This document shows positions 7,941 to 16,762 of a DNA stretch of 64,000 nt, one piece after another; the first letter of the stretch is position 1; each line of letters begins with the position of its first letter. The stretch is from the NCBI GenBank assembly GCA_947488905.1, contig CANLBJ010000002.1:620001-684000 (forward strand). Reading direction: 5' to 3'. The translations under genes and the position numbers were made by a program. The stretch is from Ulvibacter algarum. Its GTDB lineage: Bacteria; Bacteroidota; Bacteroidia; Flavobacteriales; Flavobacteriaceae. Under the pieces are notes generated by a model. It was not told where the DNA came from. It was given only the letters and a program-made list of their open reading frames with translations, and made no database searches.

Positions 7941-10696
7941 TAAAACAATGTTGCCTGCCCGTCTTCATCTATCTGTGGGTTATCATCCTCATCATTGTCC
8001 TTATTTTCTAAAGATGGTTTTACTACTGGTATCTCTTTATTAGAATCTGTTGTATCAGCTTCATCTGCTCCTTCTTGTTTAATACCTGTTTCTTCAACAA
8101 CTTGATTCTTTTCACTAGGAGTCTCAACTTCTGGCTCATAAGCTAAAGATGGTAATGTGTTTATCTCATTCACTTTATCTTTAGTTAATTGATTACCCAT
8201 AGCGCCTATTCCTTTAATTGAAATAAACTCCTCAATATTTAACTCTAGGTTCTCTTGACGATCGTGTCCTCTCTTTTTTGCAAAGACAATCTCTGCCATA
8301 GGACGATAGTCTGTATACACACCTTCTAGGTAAGATTTTGGGTGCTCTGTAATAATTAGTTCATCTCTCTCAGGGTTGTCAATCAAGAAACGCTTTACAT
8401 AGAAAAGCTCTTTCTCACCTTCCCAGTAAATAGCAGATATAGGTTTTTTAGGTTCCCATTTCTCTAAAACAATCATGTCTTCGTCAAAATGAAGTGTTAC
8501 TTCTGGAATAAGTGTTTTTATTAATCCTTTTTGGTTAATAATCAACAATCTATCTTCACTTGTAAACTCACCTAATAACTCTCCACGACCATCTACATTA
8601 AGTCTTTGTACTGTATCATCAAACCAAATTTTACGAGGCTTTAAAGTAGAAAGGCCCTTCTCTTTAAGTTCAATTCGTTTTAAAGGATACTTTGTGACTA
8701 AGTTTCCTTTAGACGCACGTCCTTTTACTCTAATGTCACTAAAATCTAAATCCCATTTCAGCTTTTTAATACTACCACTTTGACGTAAAAGTACAGTCAC
8801 TAACTCTGCCTCTCCATTAGGGTTTGCTGTAAAATAATATACTTTAGATCCTTTATTGCCGTTTGTGAGATCGTATTCTTTATCTCTCGTTACAGATGTT
8901 ACTGCAAAACGTTTTACATAAGTAGGACCTTTAGGACCATCTTTATAAATCATATTATAAATAGTACGCTTGTCTTTCTTTTTAAAGACAGCCACGTGCA
9001 CGATCCCTTTACCTATAAAAGCTTTAGAATCTACTTTTGTTACCATCATTTTACCGTCTTCAGTAAAAGCAATAATATCATCTATATCACTACAGTCTGT
9101 CACGTATTCATCACGTTTTAAACTAGTACCAATAAATCCTTCTTCACGATTTACATAAAGCTTAGTATTTCTAATAACTACTTTTGAAGCTATAATATCA
9201 TCAAATATTTTTATCTCTGCTTTACGCTCTTTTCCTTCCCCATAATCTTTACGTAAACGTGTAAAATAATCAATAGCATAAGTTATTAAGTTAGCTAAGT
9301 GATGCTTTACTTCAGCAATGCTATCTTCAAGTGAATCAATCTTTTGCTGTGCTTTATCAATATCAAATTTTGAAATACGCTTGATTCTAATTTCAGTCAA
9401 CCGTACAATATCTTCTTCTGTAACGGCACGCTTTAAATGCTTAGTATGTGGCTTTAATCCTTTATCAATTGCCTGGATTACTCCTTCCCAAGTTTCTTCT
9501 TCTTCTATGTCACGATAGATTCTATTTTCTATAAAAATACGTTCTAAACTAGCGTAATGCCACTGTTCTTCAAACTCGTTGAGTTGTATTTCTAATTCAC
9601 TTTTTAATAAATGAACCGTGCGATCTGTAGATCTTTTTAGCATTTCAGTAACACCTACAAATAAAGGCTTATTATCTTCTATGACACAGGCTAATGGCGA
9701 GATAGATGTCTCACAATTAGTAAAAGCATACAGTGCATCAATGGTTTTGTCTGGCGATAAACCAGAGGCTATATGGATCATTATCTCAACATCTGCCGCA
9801 GTGTTATCTTCTATCTTTTTAATCTTGATTTTCCCTTTGTCATTTGCTTTAAGGATAGAATCAATTAAAGAACTTGTGTTGGTACCAAAAGGAATCTCTC
9901 TAATTACCAGTGTATTCTTGTCGTGTTGCAAAATACGCGCACGACTTTTAATCTTTCCGCCTCTTAACCCATCATTATAGTCTGTCACATCTAACATCCC
10001 TCCTGTTGGAAAATCTGGAAACAACGTAAAACGTTTGCCTTGCAAATACTTTACACTAGCATCAATAAGCTCTAAAAAATTATGAGGTAACACCTTTGTA
10101 GAAAGCCCTACTGCAATACCTTCTGCTCCTTGCGCTAATAATAACGGGAACATTACCGGAAGATTTATAGGCTCTTTACGTCGACCATCATAACTAGCTT
10201 GCCACTTGGTTATCTTTGGGTTATAAACAACATCTAAACCAAACTTAGAAATACGTGCCTCTATATATCTAGACGCCGCAGCTCTATCACCTGTTAAAAT
10301 ATTACCCCAGTTTCCTTGCGTATCAATCAACAAATCTTTCTGGCCTATTTGCACCATGGCATCTGCAATACTCGCATCACCGTGTGGGTGATACTGCATG
10401 GTGTGACCCACAATATTTGCTACTTTATTGTAGCGCCCATCATCAAGATCTTTCATAGAGTGCATAATACGACGTTGCACCGGCTTAAAACCATCTTCTA
10501 TGGCAGGCACGGCACGCTCTAGTATTACATAGCTCGCATAATCTAAAAACCACTCGCGGTACATCCCTGAAACACGGGTAATAGATTCAGTTTCTTCCAC
10601 TTCTTCTATGTCACCACCTTCAAGTTCCTCGTGATTAATATCTTGAGGGTCTAAAGATTCTTCTTCGTTCTGGTTATTTGAGTTTTCTTCACTCAT
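7940..10696 (-). CDS. parC: DNA topoisomerase IV subunit A
   Basis: 918 residues. The breakage-reunion core includes YHPHGDASIADAM (102-114) and the catalytic tyrosine Tyr144 in AAASRYIEARI. A GyrA-type C-terminal beta-propeller region follows, then a long acidic low-complexity tail (about 835-918). ParC with ParE unlinks daughter chromosomes. The Bacteroidota-style tail and the neighbourhood with parE support ParC over GyrA. It is co-directional with parE but separated from it by a DUF1016 nuclease gene. It overlaps the next gene by one base. Confidence 0.95.
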   Translation of the reverse strand: MSEENSNNQNEEESLDPQDINHEELEGGDIEEVEETESITRVSGMYREWFLDYASYVILERAVPAIEDGFKPVQRRIMHSMKDLDDGRYNKVANIVGHTMQYHPHGDASIADAMVQIGQKDLLIDTQGNWGNILTGDRAAASRYIEARISKFGLDVVYNPKITKWQASYDGRRKEPINLPVMFPLLLAQGAEGIAVGLSTKVLPHNFLELIDASVKYLQGKRFTLFPDFPTGGMLDVTDYNDGLRGGKIKSRARILQHDKNTLVIREIPFGTNTSSLIDSILKANDKGKIKIKKIEDNTAADVEIMIHIASGLSPDKTIDALYAFTNCETSISPLACVIEDNKPLFVGVTEMLKRSTDRTVHLLKSELEIQLNEFEEQWHYASLERIFIENRIYRDIEEEETWEGVIQAIDKGLKPHTKHLKRAVTEEDIVRLTEIRIKRISKFDIDKAQQKIDSLEDSIAEVKHHLANLITYAIDYFTRLRKDYGEGKERKAEIKIFDDIIASKVVIRNTKLYVNREEGFIGTSLKRDEYVTDCSDIDDIIAFTEDGKMMVTKVDSKAFIGKGIVHVAVFKKKDKRTIYNMIYKDGPKGPTYVKRFAVTSVTRDKEYDLTNGNKGSKVYYFTANPNGEAELVTVLLRQSGSIKKLKWDLDFSDIRVKGRASKGNLVTKYPLKRIELKEKGLSTLKPRKIWFDDTVQRLNVDGRGELLGEFTSEDRLLIINQKGLIKTLIPEVTLHFDEDMIVLEKWEPKKPISAIYWEGEKELFYVKRFLIDNPERDELIITEHPKSYLEGVYTDYRPMAEIVFAKKRGHDRQENLELNIEEFISIKGIGAMGNQLTKDKVNEINTLPSLAYEPEVETPSEKNQVVEETGIKQEGADEADTTDSNKEIPVVKPSLENKDNDEDDNPQIDEDGQATLF

Positions 10697-10715
10697 TATT
10701 AGTCTTTTGTATTTT

Positions 10716-11819
10716 TTATACTGAAATATTCTGTCTGTTGATAATTGACTTTAAATCTTCTTTACTAGGTAAAACTGTTTGATATTTACTCGCAAATATC
10801 TGTTCATTGTTTTCTGGTAAAGTATATTCTACAACAGATTCTCTTTTATTTTTGCACAGCACAATCCCTATCGTGTTGTTTTCATCTTCTAATTTTAGTT
10901 CTCTATCATAATAATTAACATACATCTGCATTTGACCTAAATCTTGATGTTTAAGCTCTCCTATTTTTAAGTCAATTAAAACAAAGCATTTTAAAATTCT
11001 ATTATAAAAAACTAAATCAATTCTAAAATGTGTATCGTCTAATGATATTCTTTTTTGTCTTGCAACAAACGTAAAACCATTGCCTAACTCGAGTAAAAAA
11101 TGCTCCAGTTTATTAATTATTTCTTGTTCTAAATCGTTTTCAGAATATGCCGTAAGCTCTGGCAGCCCTAAGAATTCTAATATATAAGGATCCTTAATAA
11201 CATCTTGAGGCTTTTTTATAACGTGCCCTTTTTCTGAAAGCTTTTGTACTTCTTTTTTATCTCTACTTAATACGAGCCTCGTGTAAAGTGCAGAATCGTA
11301 TTGTCTATTTAACTCTCTAACACTCCAATTGTTTTTCTGCGATTCTATTTCATAAAACTGTCTTTCTGCCACATCATCTATGCGCATTAATTTTAAATAA
11401 TGCGACCAACTTAGTAGAAATTGATGCTTTTTTAAGTTGTCTTCAGAAATCGGCAACACTGTTGCCGATTTTGATAATGGCAATTGGTCAGACACTGTCT
11501 GGCTTTTGTTTAAAGAAAGGTTAGACACTGTCTGCCCTTTTCCGTAAATTAAATACAGATTACGCATTTGCTTGAGGTTTGTAACAGAGAAACCTTTACC
11601 AAACTCCTTAGTCAATACTTTTGAAAGTCCTTTTAAAATGGCTTTACCATACTCAGCTCTTTCTTCTCCACCCTGCTGTTCTTCAACGAGCAATCTCCCA
11701 ATTTCAAAATAAGTCAATACCATCGTCTGGTTTACAGTGCGTAAAACCTGACTTTTTGCAGATTGTAATAAAGTTACAACCTGAGCGTATAGTTCTTTAT
11801 TTGAAGTGGTTATTGGCAA
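10716..11819 (-). CDS. DUF1016 (YhcG-type) PD-(D/E)XK nuclease domain protein
   Basis: 367 residues. An N-terminal DUF1016_N helical domain (about 8-95; NQTMVLTYFEIGRLLVEEQQGG, EFGKGFSVTNLKQMRNLY) and a middle LSWSHYLKLMRIDD block lead to a C-terminal restriction-like nuclease with Asp268 (FRIDLVFYN), Asp283-Leu-Lys285 (VLIDLKIGEL) and Gln298. Residues 96-118 are an in-frame repeat of about 11 residues (QTVSNLSLNKS / QTVSDQLPLSKS). The start is TTG at 11817-11819; no ATG fits. Such genes often travel with restriction or defence islands, but here it lies alone between parE and parC, suggesting insertion. The true role is unknown. Confidence 0.88.
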   Translation of the reverse strand: MPITTSNKELYAQVVTLLQSAKSQVLRTVNQTMVLTYFEIGRLLVEEQQGGEERAEYGKAILKGLSKVLTKEFGKGFSVTNLKQMRNLYLIYGKGQTVSNLSLNKSQTVSDQLPLSKSATVLPISEDNLKKHQFLLSWSHYLKLMRIDDVAERQFYEIESQKNNWSVRELNRQYDSALYTRLVLSRDKKEVQKLSEKGHVIKKPQDVIKDPYILEFLGLPELTAYSENDLEQEIINKLEHFLLELGNGFTFVARQKRISLDDTHFRIDLVFYNRILKCFVLIDLKIGELKHQDLGQMQMYVNYYDRELKLEDENNTIGIVLCKNKRESVVEYTLPENNEQIFASKYQTVLPSKEDLKSIINRQNISV

Positions 11820-11850
11820 AAATTTGATTTTAAAACTTTAATTCACTTAT

Positions 11851-11880
11851 TACTGCTACTGCTACTGCTACTGCTACTGA
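11851..11880. repeat. hexanucleotide microsatellite (TACTGC)n
   Basis: Four exact TACTGC units followed by TACTGA, 30 bases, in the 72-base gap between the parE stop and the DUF1016 gene. The tract lies 32 bases upstream of the TTG start of the nuclease gene, within promoter or leader range. Length changes by slippage could alter its expression. Confidence 0.9.
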
Positions 11881-11891
11881 AAACTAAAAAA

Positions 11892-13742
11892 CTATTCTTC
11901 AACCGTGTCCAACTCCACCTTCAAATTCTCAATAATAAACTCTTGTCTATCTGGGGTATTTTTCCCCATATAAAATTTCAGTAGTTCTTCTATGCTCATT
12001 TGCTTGTCTAGCATCACTGGGTCAAGACGAATATCTTCACCAATAAAATGCACAAACTCATCTGGGCTAATCTCACCAAGTCCCTTAAATCGGGTGATTT
12101 CTGGTTTAGGTTTTAGCTCTTCCATCGCGTTACGGCGTTCTTCTTCGCTGTAGCAATAAATTGTTTTCTTTTTGTTACGCACCCTAAACAAAGGGGTTTG
12201 CAAAATATACAAATGCCCTTCTTTTATCACTTCTGGGAAAAACTGTAAAAAGAATGTAATTAATAATAACCTAATGTGCATACCATCAACATCGGCATCT
12301 GTTGCGATCACAATGTTATTATAACGTAAATCTTCTATAGATTCTTCAATGTTTAATGCGGCTTGCAATAGATTAAACTCTTCGTTTTCGTAAACAATCT
12401 TTTTTGTAAGACCATAACAGTTTAAGGGTTTTCCTTTAAGACTAAAAACGGCTTGTGTGTTTACATCTCTACTCTTGGTAATACTACCACTTGCAGAGTC
12501 TCCCTCTGTAATAAATAATGTAGACTCTAGATTGCGTTCTTTTTTAGTATCACCAAGGTGTACTCTGCAATCACGTAATTTTTTATTGTGTAAGTTCGCT
12601 TTTTTTGCACGGTCTTTGGCTAATTTTCTAATACCAGAGAGTTCTTTACGTTCACGCTCTGCCGTTAAAATCTTACGCTGTATTAGTTCTGCTACAGGAG
12701 GGTTTTTATGTAAGAAGTTGTCAAGATTAGTTTTAACAAAATCGTTAATATAGGTCCTTACCGTTGGCAACTCGCCACCCATGTCTGTAGAACCAAGTTT
12801 TGTTTTTGTTTGACTCTCAAAAACAGGCTCCATCACTTTAATGCTTATGGCACTTACTATAGATTTTCTAATATCACTAGAGTCATAGTTTTTACCGTAA
12901 AACTCTCTTATTGTTTTTACTAAACTCTCTCTATATGCTGCAAGGTGTGTACCTCCCTGTGTGGTGTTTTGTCCGTTTACAAAACTGTGATATTCTTCAC
13001 TATATTGAGTTTTACTGTGTGTAATAGCAACTTCAATATCATCGCCTCTTAAATGAATTACAGGATACAACATGTCTTCTTGAGCCATATTATCTTCTAG
13101 TAAATCTCTTAAACCATTTTCACTCAAAAACTTTTCGCCATTAAAATCTATAGTAAGACCTGGGTTTAAGTACACATAGTACCGTAGCATTTTTTCTACA
13201 TACTCATTACGGTACTTATAGTTTTTAAAGATTACTTCATCTGGAATAAAGGTAACTTTTGTCCCTTTACGTTTGCTACTTTGTTCAACACCGCTTTCCT
13301 CTTTTAACTCTCCTTGGGAGAACTCTGCAAACTTGCTTTGATTATCTCTGTGAGATTCTACTTTAAAAAATGAAGATAAAGCATTCACTGCTTTTGTACC
13401 CACACCATTTAAACCTACAGATTTTTTAAAGGCACGAGAATCATATTTTCCTCCCGTATTCATTTTACTCACAACATCTACTACTTTACCTAACGGAATA
13501 CCACGACCAAAGTCACGTACCTTCACCACTTTATCCTTAATACGAATTTCTATGGTTCTACCAGCGCCCATGACAAACTCATCAATACTATTATCAAGTA
13601 CTTCTTTAAGTAAAATATAGATCCCATCATCTGCAGAAGATCCATCTCCTAATTTTCCAATATACATCCCAGGACGCATACGTATATGCTCTTTCCAATC
13701 GAGCGATCTAATATTATCTTCGGTATATTTAGTATCTGACAT
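11892..13742 (-). CDS. parE: DNA topoisomerase IV subunit B
   Basis: 616 residues. The GHKL ATPase domain has the Mg-ATP motif [10 protein letters not shown] (Glu47, Asn51), DFGRGIP and [14 protein letters not shown]; a transducer domain and a TOPRIM domain follow, with ITEGDSASG (411-419) and the DADVDG metal site (482-487). The end QEFIIENL is typical of ParE/GyrB. It is the ATPase partner of ParC. Length matches the Bacteroidota form. parE is expected directly before parC; here a nuclease gene intervenes. Confidence 0.95.
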   Translation of the reverse strand: MSDTKYTEDNIRSLDWKEHIRMRPGMYIGKLGDGSSADDGIYILLKEVLDNSIDEFVMGAGRTIEIRIKDKVVKVRDFGRGIPLGKVVDVVSKMNTGGKYDSRAFKKSVGLNGVGTKAVNALSSFFKVESHRDNQSKFAEFSQGELKEESGVEQSSKRKGTKVTFIPDEVIFKNYKYRNEYVEKMLRYYVYLNPGLTIDFNGEKFLSENGLRDLLEDNMAQEDMLYPVIHLRGDDIEVAITHSKTQYSEEYHSFVNGQNTTQGGTHLAAYRESLVKTIREFYGKNYDSSDIRKSIVSAISIKVMEPVFESQTKTKLGSTDMGGELPTVRTYINDFVKTNLDNFLHKNPPVAELIQRKILTAERERKELSGIRKLAKDRAKKANLHNKKLRDCRVHLGDTKKERNLESTLFITEGDSASGSITKSRDVNTQAVFSLKGKPLNCYGLTKKIVYENEEFNLLQAALNIEESIEDLRYNNIVIATDADVDGMHIRLLLITFFLQFFPEVIKEGHLYILQTPLFRVRNKKKTIYCYSEEERRNAMEELKPKPEITRFKGLGEISPDEFVHFIGEDIRLDPVMLDKQMSIEELLKFYMGKNTPDRQEFIIENLKVELDTVEE

Positions 13743-13916
13743 AAAACGTGTGAATAGTTGTTAAATATAAGGGTTCACGCACAATTGTGGAATATTTCCA
13801 AAGCAAAGTAATTAACAATTAGCAGGTGTCAATTGTTAGTAATTATTTCTGAAATATCAAGGGGGTAAAATTGGCTAAATAAATCAAAAAATGCCATAGT
13901 TTTAAGCAAAAAAAAA

Positions 13917-13941
13917 AGCCCAATCGCAATGCGATTGGGCT
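13917..13941. terminator. rho-independent terminator after the cold-shock gene
   Basis: Stem AGCCCAATCGC / GCGATTGGGCT with loop AAT, preceded by a run of A (T run in the minus-strand transcript) and followed by an A-rich stretch. It lies 25 bases beyond the stop of the cold-shock gene. Confidence 0.88.
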
Positions 13942-13965
13942 TGTAAAAAAATATGGGGATGCTAA

Positions 13966-14157
13966 TTAAACGATTCTCACGTTTACAGCGTTCATTCCTT
14001 TGTTTCCTTCTTTTAATTCGAACTCAACTTCGTCACCTTCTTTAATCTCATCGATTAATCCAGAAATGTGTACAAAGTGATCTTTTTCAACTCCTTCTTC
14101 TGTGATAAATCCAAAACCTTTAGTGTCGTTGAAAAATTTTACTGTTCCTTTACTCAT
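13966..14157 (-). CDS. cold shock protein (CspA family)
   Basis: 63 residues from the ATG at 14157 (MSKGTVKFFNDTKGFGFI); the frame extends 10 codons further but only through AT-rich leader. RNP1 (KGFGFI) and RNP2-like (DHFVHIS) motifs are intact, so it should bind single-stranded nucleic acid and act as an RNA chaperone. The leader of over 200 bases up to the previous terminator leaves room for a structured 5' UTR, as is common for csp genes. A second, extended cold-shock-domain gene is upstream on the same strand. Confidence 0.93.
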   Translation of the reverse strand: MSKGTVKFFNDTKGFGFITEEGVEKDHFVHISGLIDEIKEGDEVEFELKEGNKGMNAVNVRIV

Positions 14158-14339
14158 TGTATTATAATTTAATTTATTAATAATCAATAGATTACAAATA
14201 CAATGCCAAGAATGTTTATTAATTTATTATTCTTATAGCATCCTATAGTCACATATGTAATATTTAAGAAACAATAAAAAAAACCGACACCTACTATTTA
14301 TATAGATTTAGATAATTTATTAAAAAAAATCAACACAAA

Positions 14340-14389
14340 AAGGACAATACAAGAAGAATATTACTTCTTGTATTGTCCTTTATTTTTTT
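14340..14389. terminator. rho-independent terminator after the extended cold-shock-domain gene
   Basis: A 17-base perfect stem (AAGGACAATACAAGAAG / CTTCTTGTATTGTCCTT) with a 7-base loop lies 14 bases beyond the stop of the gene at 14403-14864. A residues flank it on one side and a T run on the other. Confidence 0.88.
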
Positions 14390-14402
14390 AAAAAGTTATT
14401 TA

Positions 14403-14864
14403 CTATTTTACTAGTGTCACTTTTACGGCATTCATTCCTCTTTGTCCTTTTTCAAGTTCAAAAGAAACTAAATTCCCTTCAGTGATATCGTCTTTAAGAC
14501 CACTCACGTGACAAAAGTATTTCTGCTTGTCTGCTCCATCTATAATAAACCCAAATCCTTTAGAAGAATCGTAAAAATCTACGGTTCCTGTTCTAACTGG
14601 ATCAAATTTATCTTCTCCTGTATCTTCAGATTTAGGGATTCCCAGAATAATATCTTCTGCTTCAATCTCTATTTTAAGATCTGGATCTGGTGGAGTATCT
14701 ACTAAGTTACCCATATGGTCCACATATGCAAATTCAATTCCGCTGCTTCCGCTAGCTTCTCTTTCTGCCTTGCGAGCATCCATTTTCTTCTTCTTGTCTT
14801 CACGCTTTTTTAAGCGTTTCTTTTCTTTTTCGTTTTTACTAAAAGTTTGTTGTGATTTTGCCAT
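14403..14864 (-). CDS. cold-shock-domain protein with Lys-rich N-terminal extension
   Basis: 153 residues. Residues 1-40 are extremely basic (NEKEKKRLKKREDKKKKMDARKAER), probably helical and nucleic-acid binding. A linker (40-88) contains acidic patches. The C-terminal cold-shock domain (about 90-153) has KGFGFI and YFCHVSGLKDD and ends with GMNAVKV, like the neighbouring Csp. It is probably an RNA-binding protein acting at the ribosome or on mRNA structure. The extended form is common in Bacteroidota. It is flanked by its own terminator. Confidence 0.88.
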   Translation of the reverse strand: MAKSQQTFSKNEKEKKRLKKREDKKKKMDARKAEREASGSSGIEFAYVDHMGNLVDTPPDPDLKIEIEAEDIILGIPKSEDTGEDKFDPVRTGTVDFYDSSKGFGFIIDGADKQKYFCHVSGLKDDITEGNLVSFELEKGQRGMNAVKVTLVK

Positions 14865-14984
14865 TAATGCTTTTAAAAATTATTTTGCCCCAATATATGT
14901 TTTTAATCTAAAAAAAGCAATTAAAGTTGAAATATTAACTGATTTTTATCAAAAAAAAATACTTCAAGGCTATTTTTGCCCTAT

Positions 14985-15857
14985 TTAAGCTAGCATTTCT
15001 AGCTTGTAGCCTACCCCATGTATATTTACTATCTTTAAAGTAGTGTCGCTTTTTAGTTTCTTTCGTAGTTTAGAGATATATGTATCTAGACTTCTACCCA
15101 CCACTACACCTTGATCTTCCCATACTTGTTTTTCTAGAGATTCTCGTTTTACAATCTGGTTAACGTTACTCACTAGTATTTCTAGTAATTCACATTCTTT
15201 TTTTGATAAAGGTATTTCGGTTGCTGCTTTTACTAGTTTATTTTGATCTGGATAAAAATTAAAACTACCTATTATCTTACCATTATCAATTACATGGTTT
15301 GACTCTTCATTATGTGCAGAATATCTACTGTAAAAAACAAAGGCTAGAAAAGCTAAAACTAAAAAAACTAAGAAATAAAATAATGGTTTACGTGCACCAT
15401 TAACAGGTACTTCATTGAGGTAAGTAAACTGAATGTTAAAACAATTTTCTGGTAATAAACGCCCACCACAAGGGATAATATCTTCTTCTTTAGGCCCAGA
15501 CAAAAGATAGCTATAGCCTATTTCTCCATCATCACATCTTACTACTTCTACCTTATATTGATTAGGTAATTTTACTTTTGCAATGTTTACTTTAACAGCT
15601 TCTTGTAAATCTTTGGGGTCAAATTTTATAGGTTTTTCAAAAGAAAGGTGATATTCATTTTGCGACATCTGCACCACAGGCATTACTAATGAGGTGCTAT
15701 CGTTTTGTGACAACAACAACTCATTACCCACAGCTCTTAAAACTAACTTTGTCTTGCTTGATATATCATTTTGACCACTCTCCGGATGACAAGAAAAGCA
15801 AAGTAAAAGAAGTACTGCTGAAATTTTAAAAACGTAAAACCTTTTATTTTTTAACAT
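14985..15857 (-). CDS. membrane-anchored winged-helix regulator (inverted ToxR-like topology)
   Basis: 290 residues from the ATG at 15857; a longer frame to 15929 adds 24 unlikely residues. An N-terminal export signal with lipobox-like LLCFSC (Cys23) leads to an extracytoplasmic beta-rich domain (about 30-155, four Cys of which Cys108, Cys130 and Cys139 lie close to the membrane). One membrane helix (158-176) follows, then a cytoplasmic OmpR/PhoB-type winged helix (about 197-288; PLSKKECELLEILVSN, GRSLDTYISKLRKKL, GVGYKLE). CadC/ToxR proteins have the opposite order, DNA-binding domain first. It probably transduces an envelope signal directly to DNA. Targets are unknown; the small membrane gene upstream is a candidate partner. 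Confidence 0.82.
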   Translation of the reverse strand: MLKNKRFYVFKISAVLLLLCFSCHPESGQNDISSKTKLVLRAVGNELLLSQNDSTSLVMPVVQMSQNEYHLSFEKPIKFDPKDLQEAVKVNIAKVKLPNQYKVEVVRCDDGEIGYSYLLSGPKEEDIIPCGGRLLPENCFNIQFTYLNEVPVNGARKPLFYFLVFLVLAFLAFVFYSRYSAHNEESNHVIDNGKIIGSFNFYPDQNKLVKAATEIPLSKKECELLEILVSNVNQIVKRESLEKQVWEDQGVVVGRSLDTYISKLRKKLKSDTTLKIVNIHGVGYKLEMLA

Positions 15858-15975
15858 TATGACTGCAAAGAACAAGGATTTTAGTGACATTTTATAAGTG
15901 TTGACAGTTCTTTTACATTCTTTTGACATATTAAACCTTATAGTTTCAGGTAGAAGTCAAAACAAAAGTGATTTC

Positions 15976-16149
15976 CTATTTATTGTTTCTATTTTGTTTC
16001 CTGTAAAGAAAATAAAAGATAAGAATCGCTATAGGGCATATAATATAAACTATCAACTCAAAAGGATTTGAGAGGTCTAGTGTATTTGCATCACCAGGAT
16101 TAGGGGTTGATGTAGGTGATTGTAATAAAGTAATAAGTAAGGTTTTCAT
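15976..16149 (-). CDS. 57-residue single-pass membrane protein
   Basis: I read this short frame directly: ATG at 16147-16149, TAG at 15976-15978. A short hydrophobic start (MKTLLITLLQ) and a Pro/Thr-rich segment are followed by NPFELIVYIICPIAILIFYF, a clear membrane helix, and a basic end (YRKQNRNNK). This layout is that of small inner-membrane proteins common in flavobacteria, often missed or mislabelled. It lies upstream of the membrane winged-helix gene on the same strand with a 118-base gap. Function unknown. Confidence 0.65.
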   Translation of the reverse strand: MKTLLITLLQSPTSTPNPGDANTLDLSNPFELIVYIICPIAILIFYFLYRKQNRNNK

Positions 16150-16336
16150 TAACTATTTTTAAATGGTGTATAAAGATACTTGATTCTTATCAATCATTAA
16201 TGCATAAAACCTAAGACAACTCATTTATAGCTTTTTATAAAATGAATTAATATTTACAAAACCTTCATATTTCAGAAGTTATAATACAGGAGTTAAAATC
16301 AAATGCTATTTTTTTCTTAAAGCGTCTCTTTTTTCT

Positions 16337-16366
16337 TTGAATTCATTAAATAGGTTCGTATCTTTA
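16337..16366 (+). promoter_or_regulatory. Bacteroidota-type promoter for the hibernation factor gene
   Basis: TTG at 16337-16339, a 19-base spacer, then TATCTTTA at 16359-16366, against the consensus TTG-N(17-23)-TANNTTTG; only the last base differs. The ATG follows 25 bases later. Confidence 0.6.
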
Positions 16367-16391
16367 AATACGAATTTTAAATTATACCTAT

Positions 16392-16694
16392 ATGAATATC
16401 AACTTCGAATATAAAGATGTAGCAGCAAGCAAAAGGCTTGAGCAGTTAGCAACAGAAAAATTAGAGAAACTAGAAAATAAATATGACTTTATCGTTGCAG
16501 CAGATGTTTATTTTAAAAGCGAAAATACAAGTGGAAAAGATACAGGTAAAGTAGTCGAGATAAGACTTAATGTTCCTGGTACTACTCTATTCTCATCAAC
16601 AAACAGCACTTCTTTTGAAGCTTCTATCGCAAAAGCAGTAAGTGAAGTTCAAGGACAAGTACAAAAGCGAAAAGAAAAAATGCAGGCGCATTAA
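16392..16694 (+). CDS. raiA: ribosome hibernation promoting factor / ribosome-associated inhibitor A
   Basis: 100 residues, the short HPF/YfiA-type beta-alpha fold without the long dimerisation domain. It starts MNINFEYKDVAASKRLEQLATEKLEKL and ends with a basic tail (VQKRKEKMQAH). Such proteins bind the 30S decoding site and shut down idle ribosomes in stationary phase or stress. A good promoter lies upstream and a terminator downstream, so it is monocistronic. Confidence 0.9.
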   Translation: MNINFEYKDVAASKRLEQLATEKLEKLENKYDFIVAADVYFKSENTSGKDTGKVVEIRLNVPGTTLFSSTNSTSFEASIAKAVSEVQGQVQKRKEKMQAH

Positions 16695-16715
16695 TCTTTC
16701 AATAAATAACTAAAT

Positions 16716-16756
16716 AAAGCCAGTATAAAACAATTGTATGTTTTTATACTGGCTTT
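16716..16756. terminator. bidirectional terminator between raiA and rlmI
   Basis: A 15-base stem AAAGCCAGTATAAAA / TTTTATACTGGCTTT with an 11-base loop between convergent gene ends. It should end both raiA (+) and the long minus-strand operon that finishes with the methyltransferase. Confidence 0.88.
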
Positions 16757-16762
16757 GTTCTT

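Noticed and set aside
12457-12753. Open frame opposite parE, and similar ones opposite parC, mutS2, lptD and the GH3 fusion
   Set aside because: These are shadow frames with odd composition, fully inside well-supported genes.
13902-13917. Poly-A tract as a frameshift or phase-variable site
   Set aside because: It is not in a gene; it is the U-run side of a terminator hairpin.
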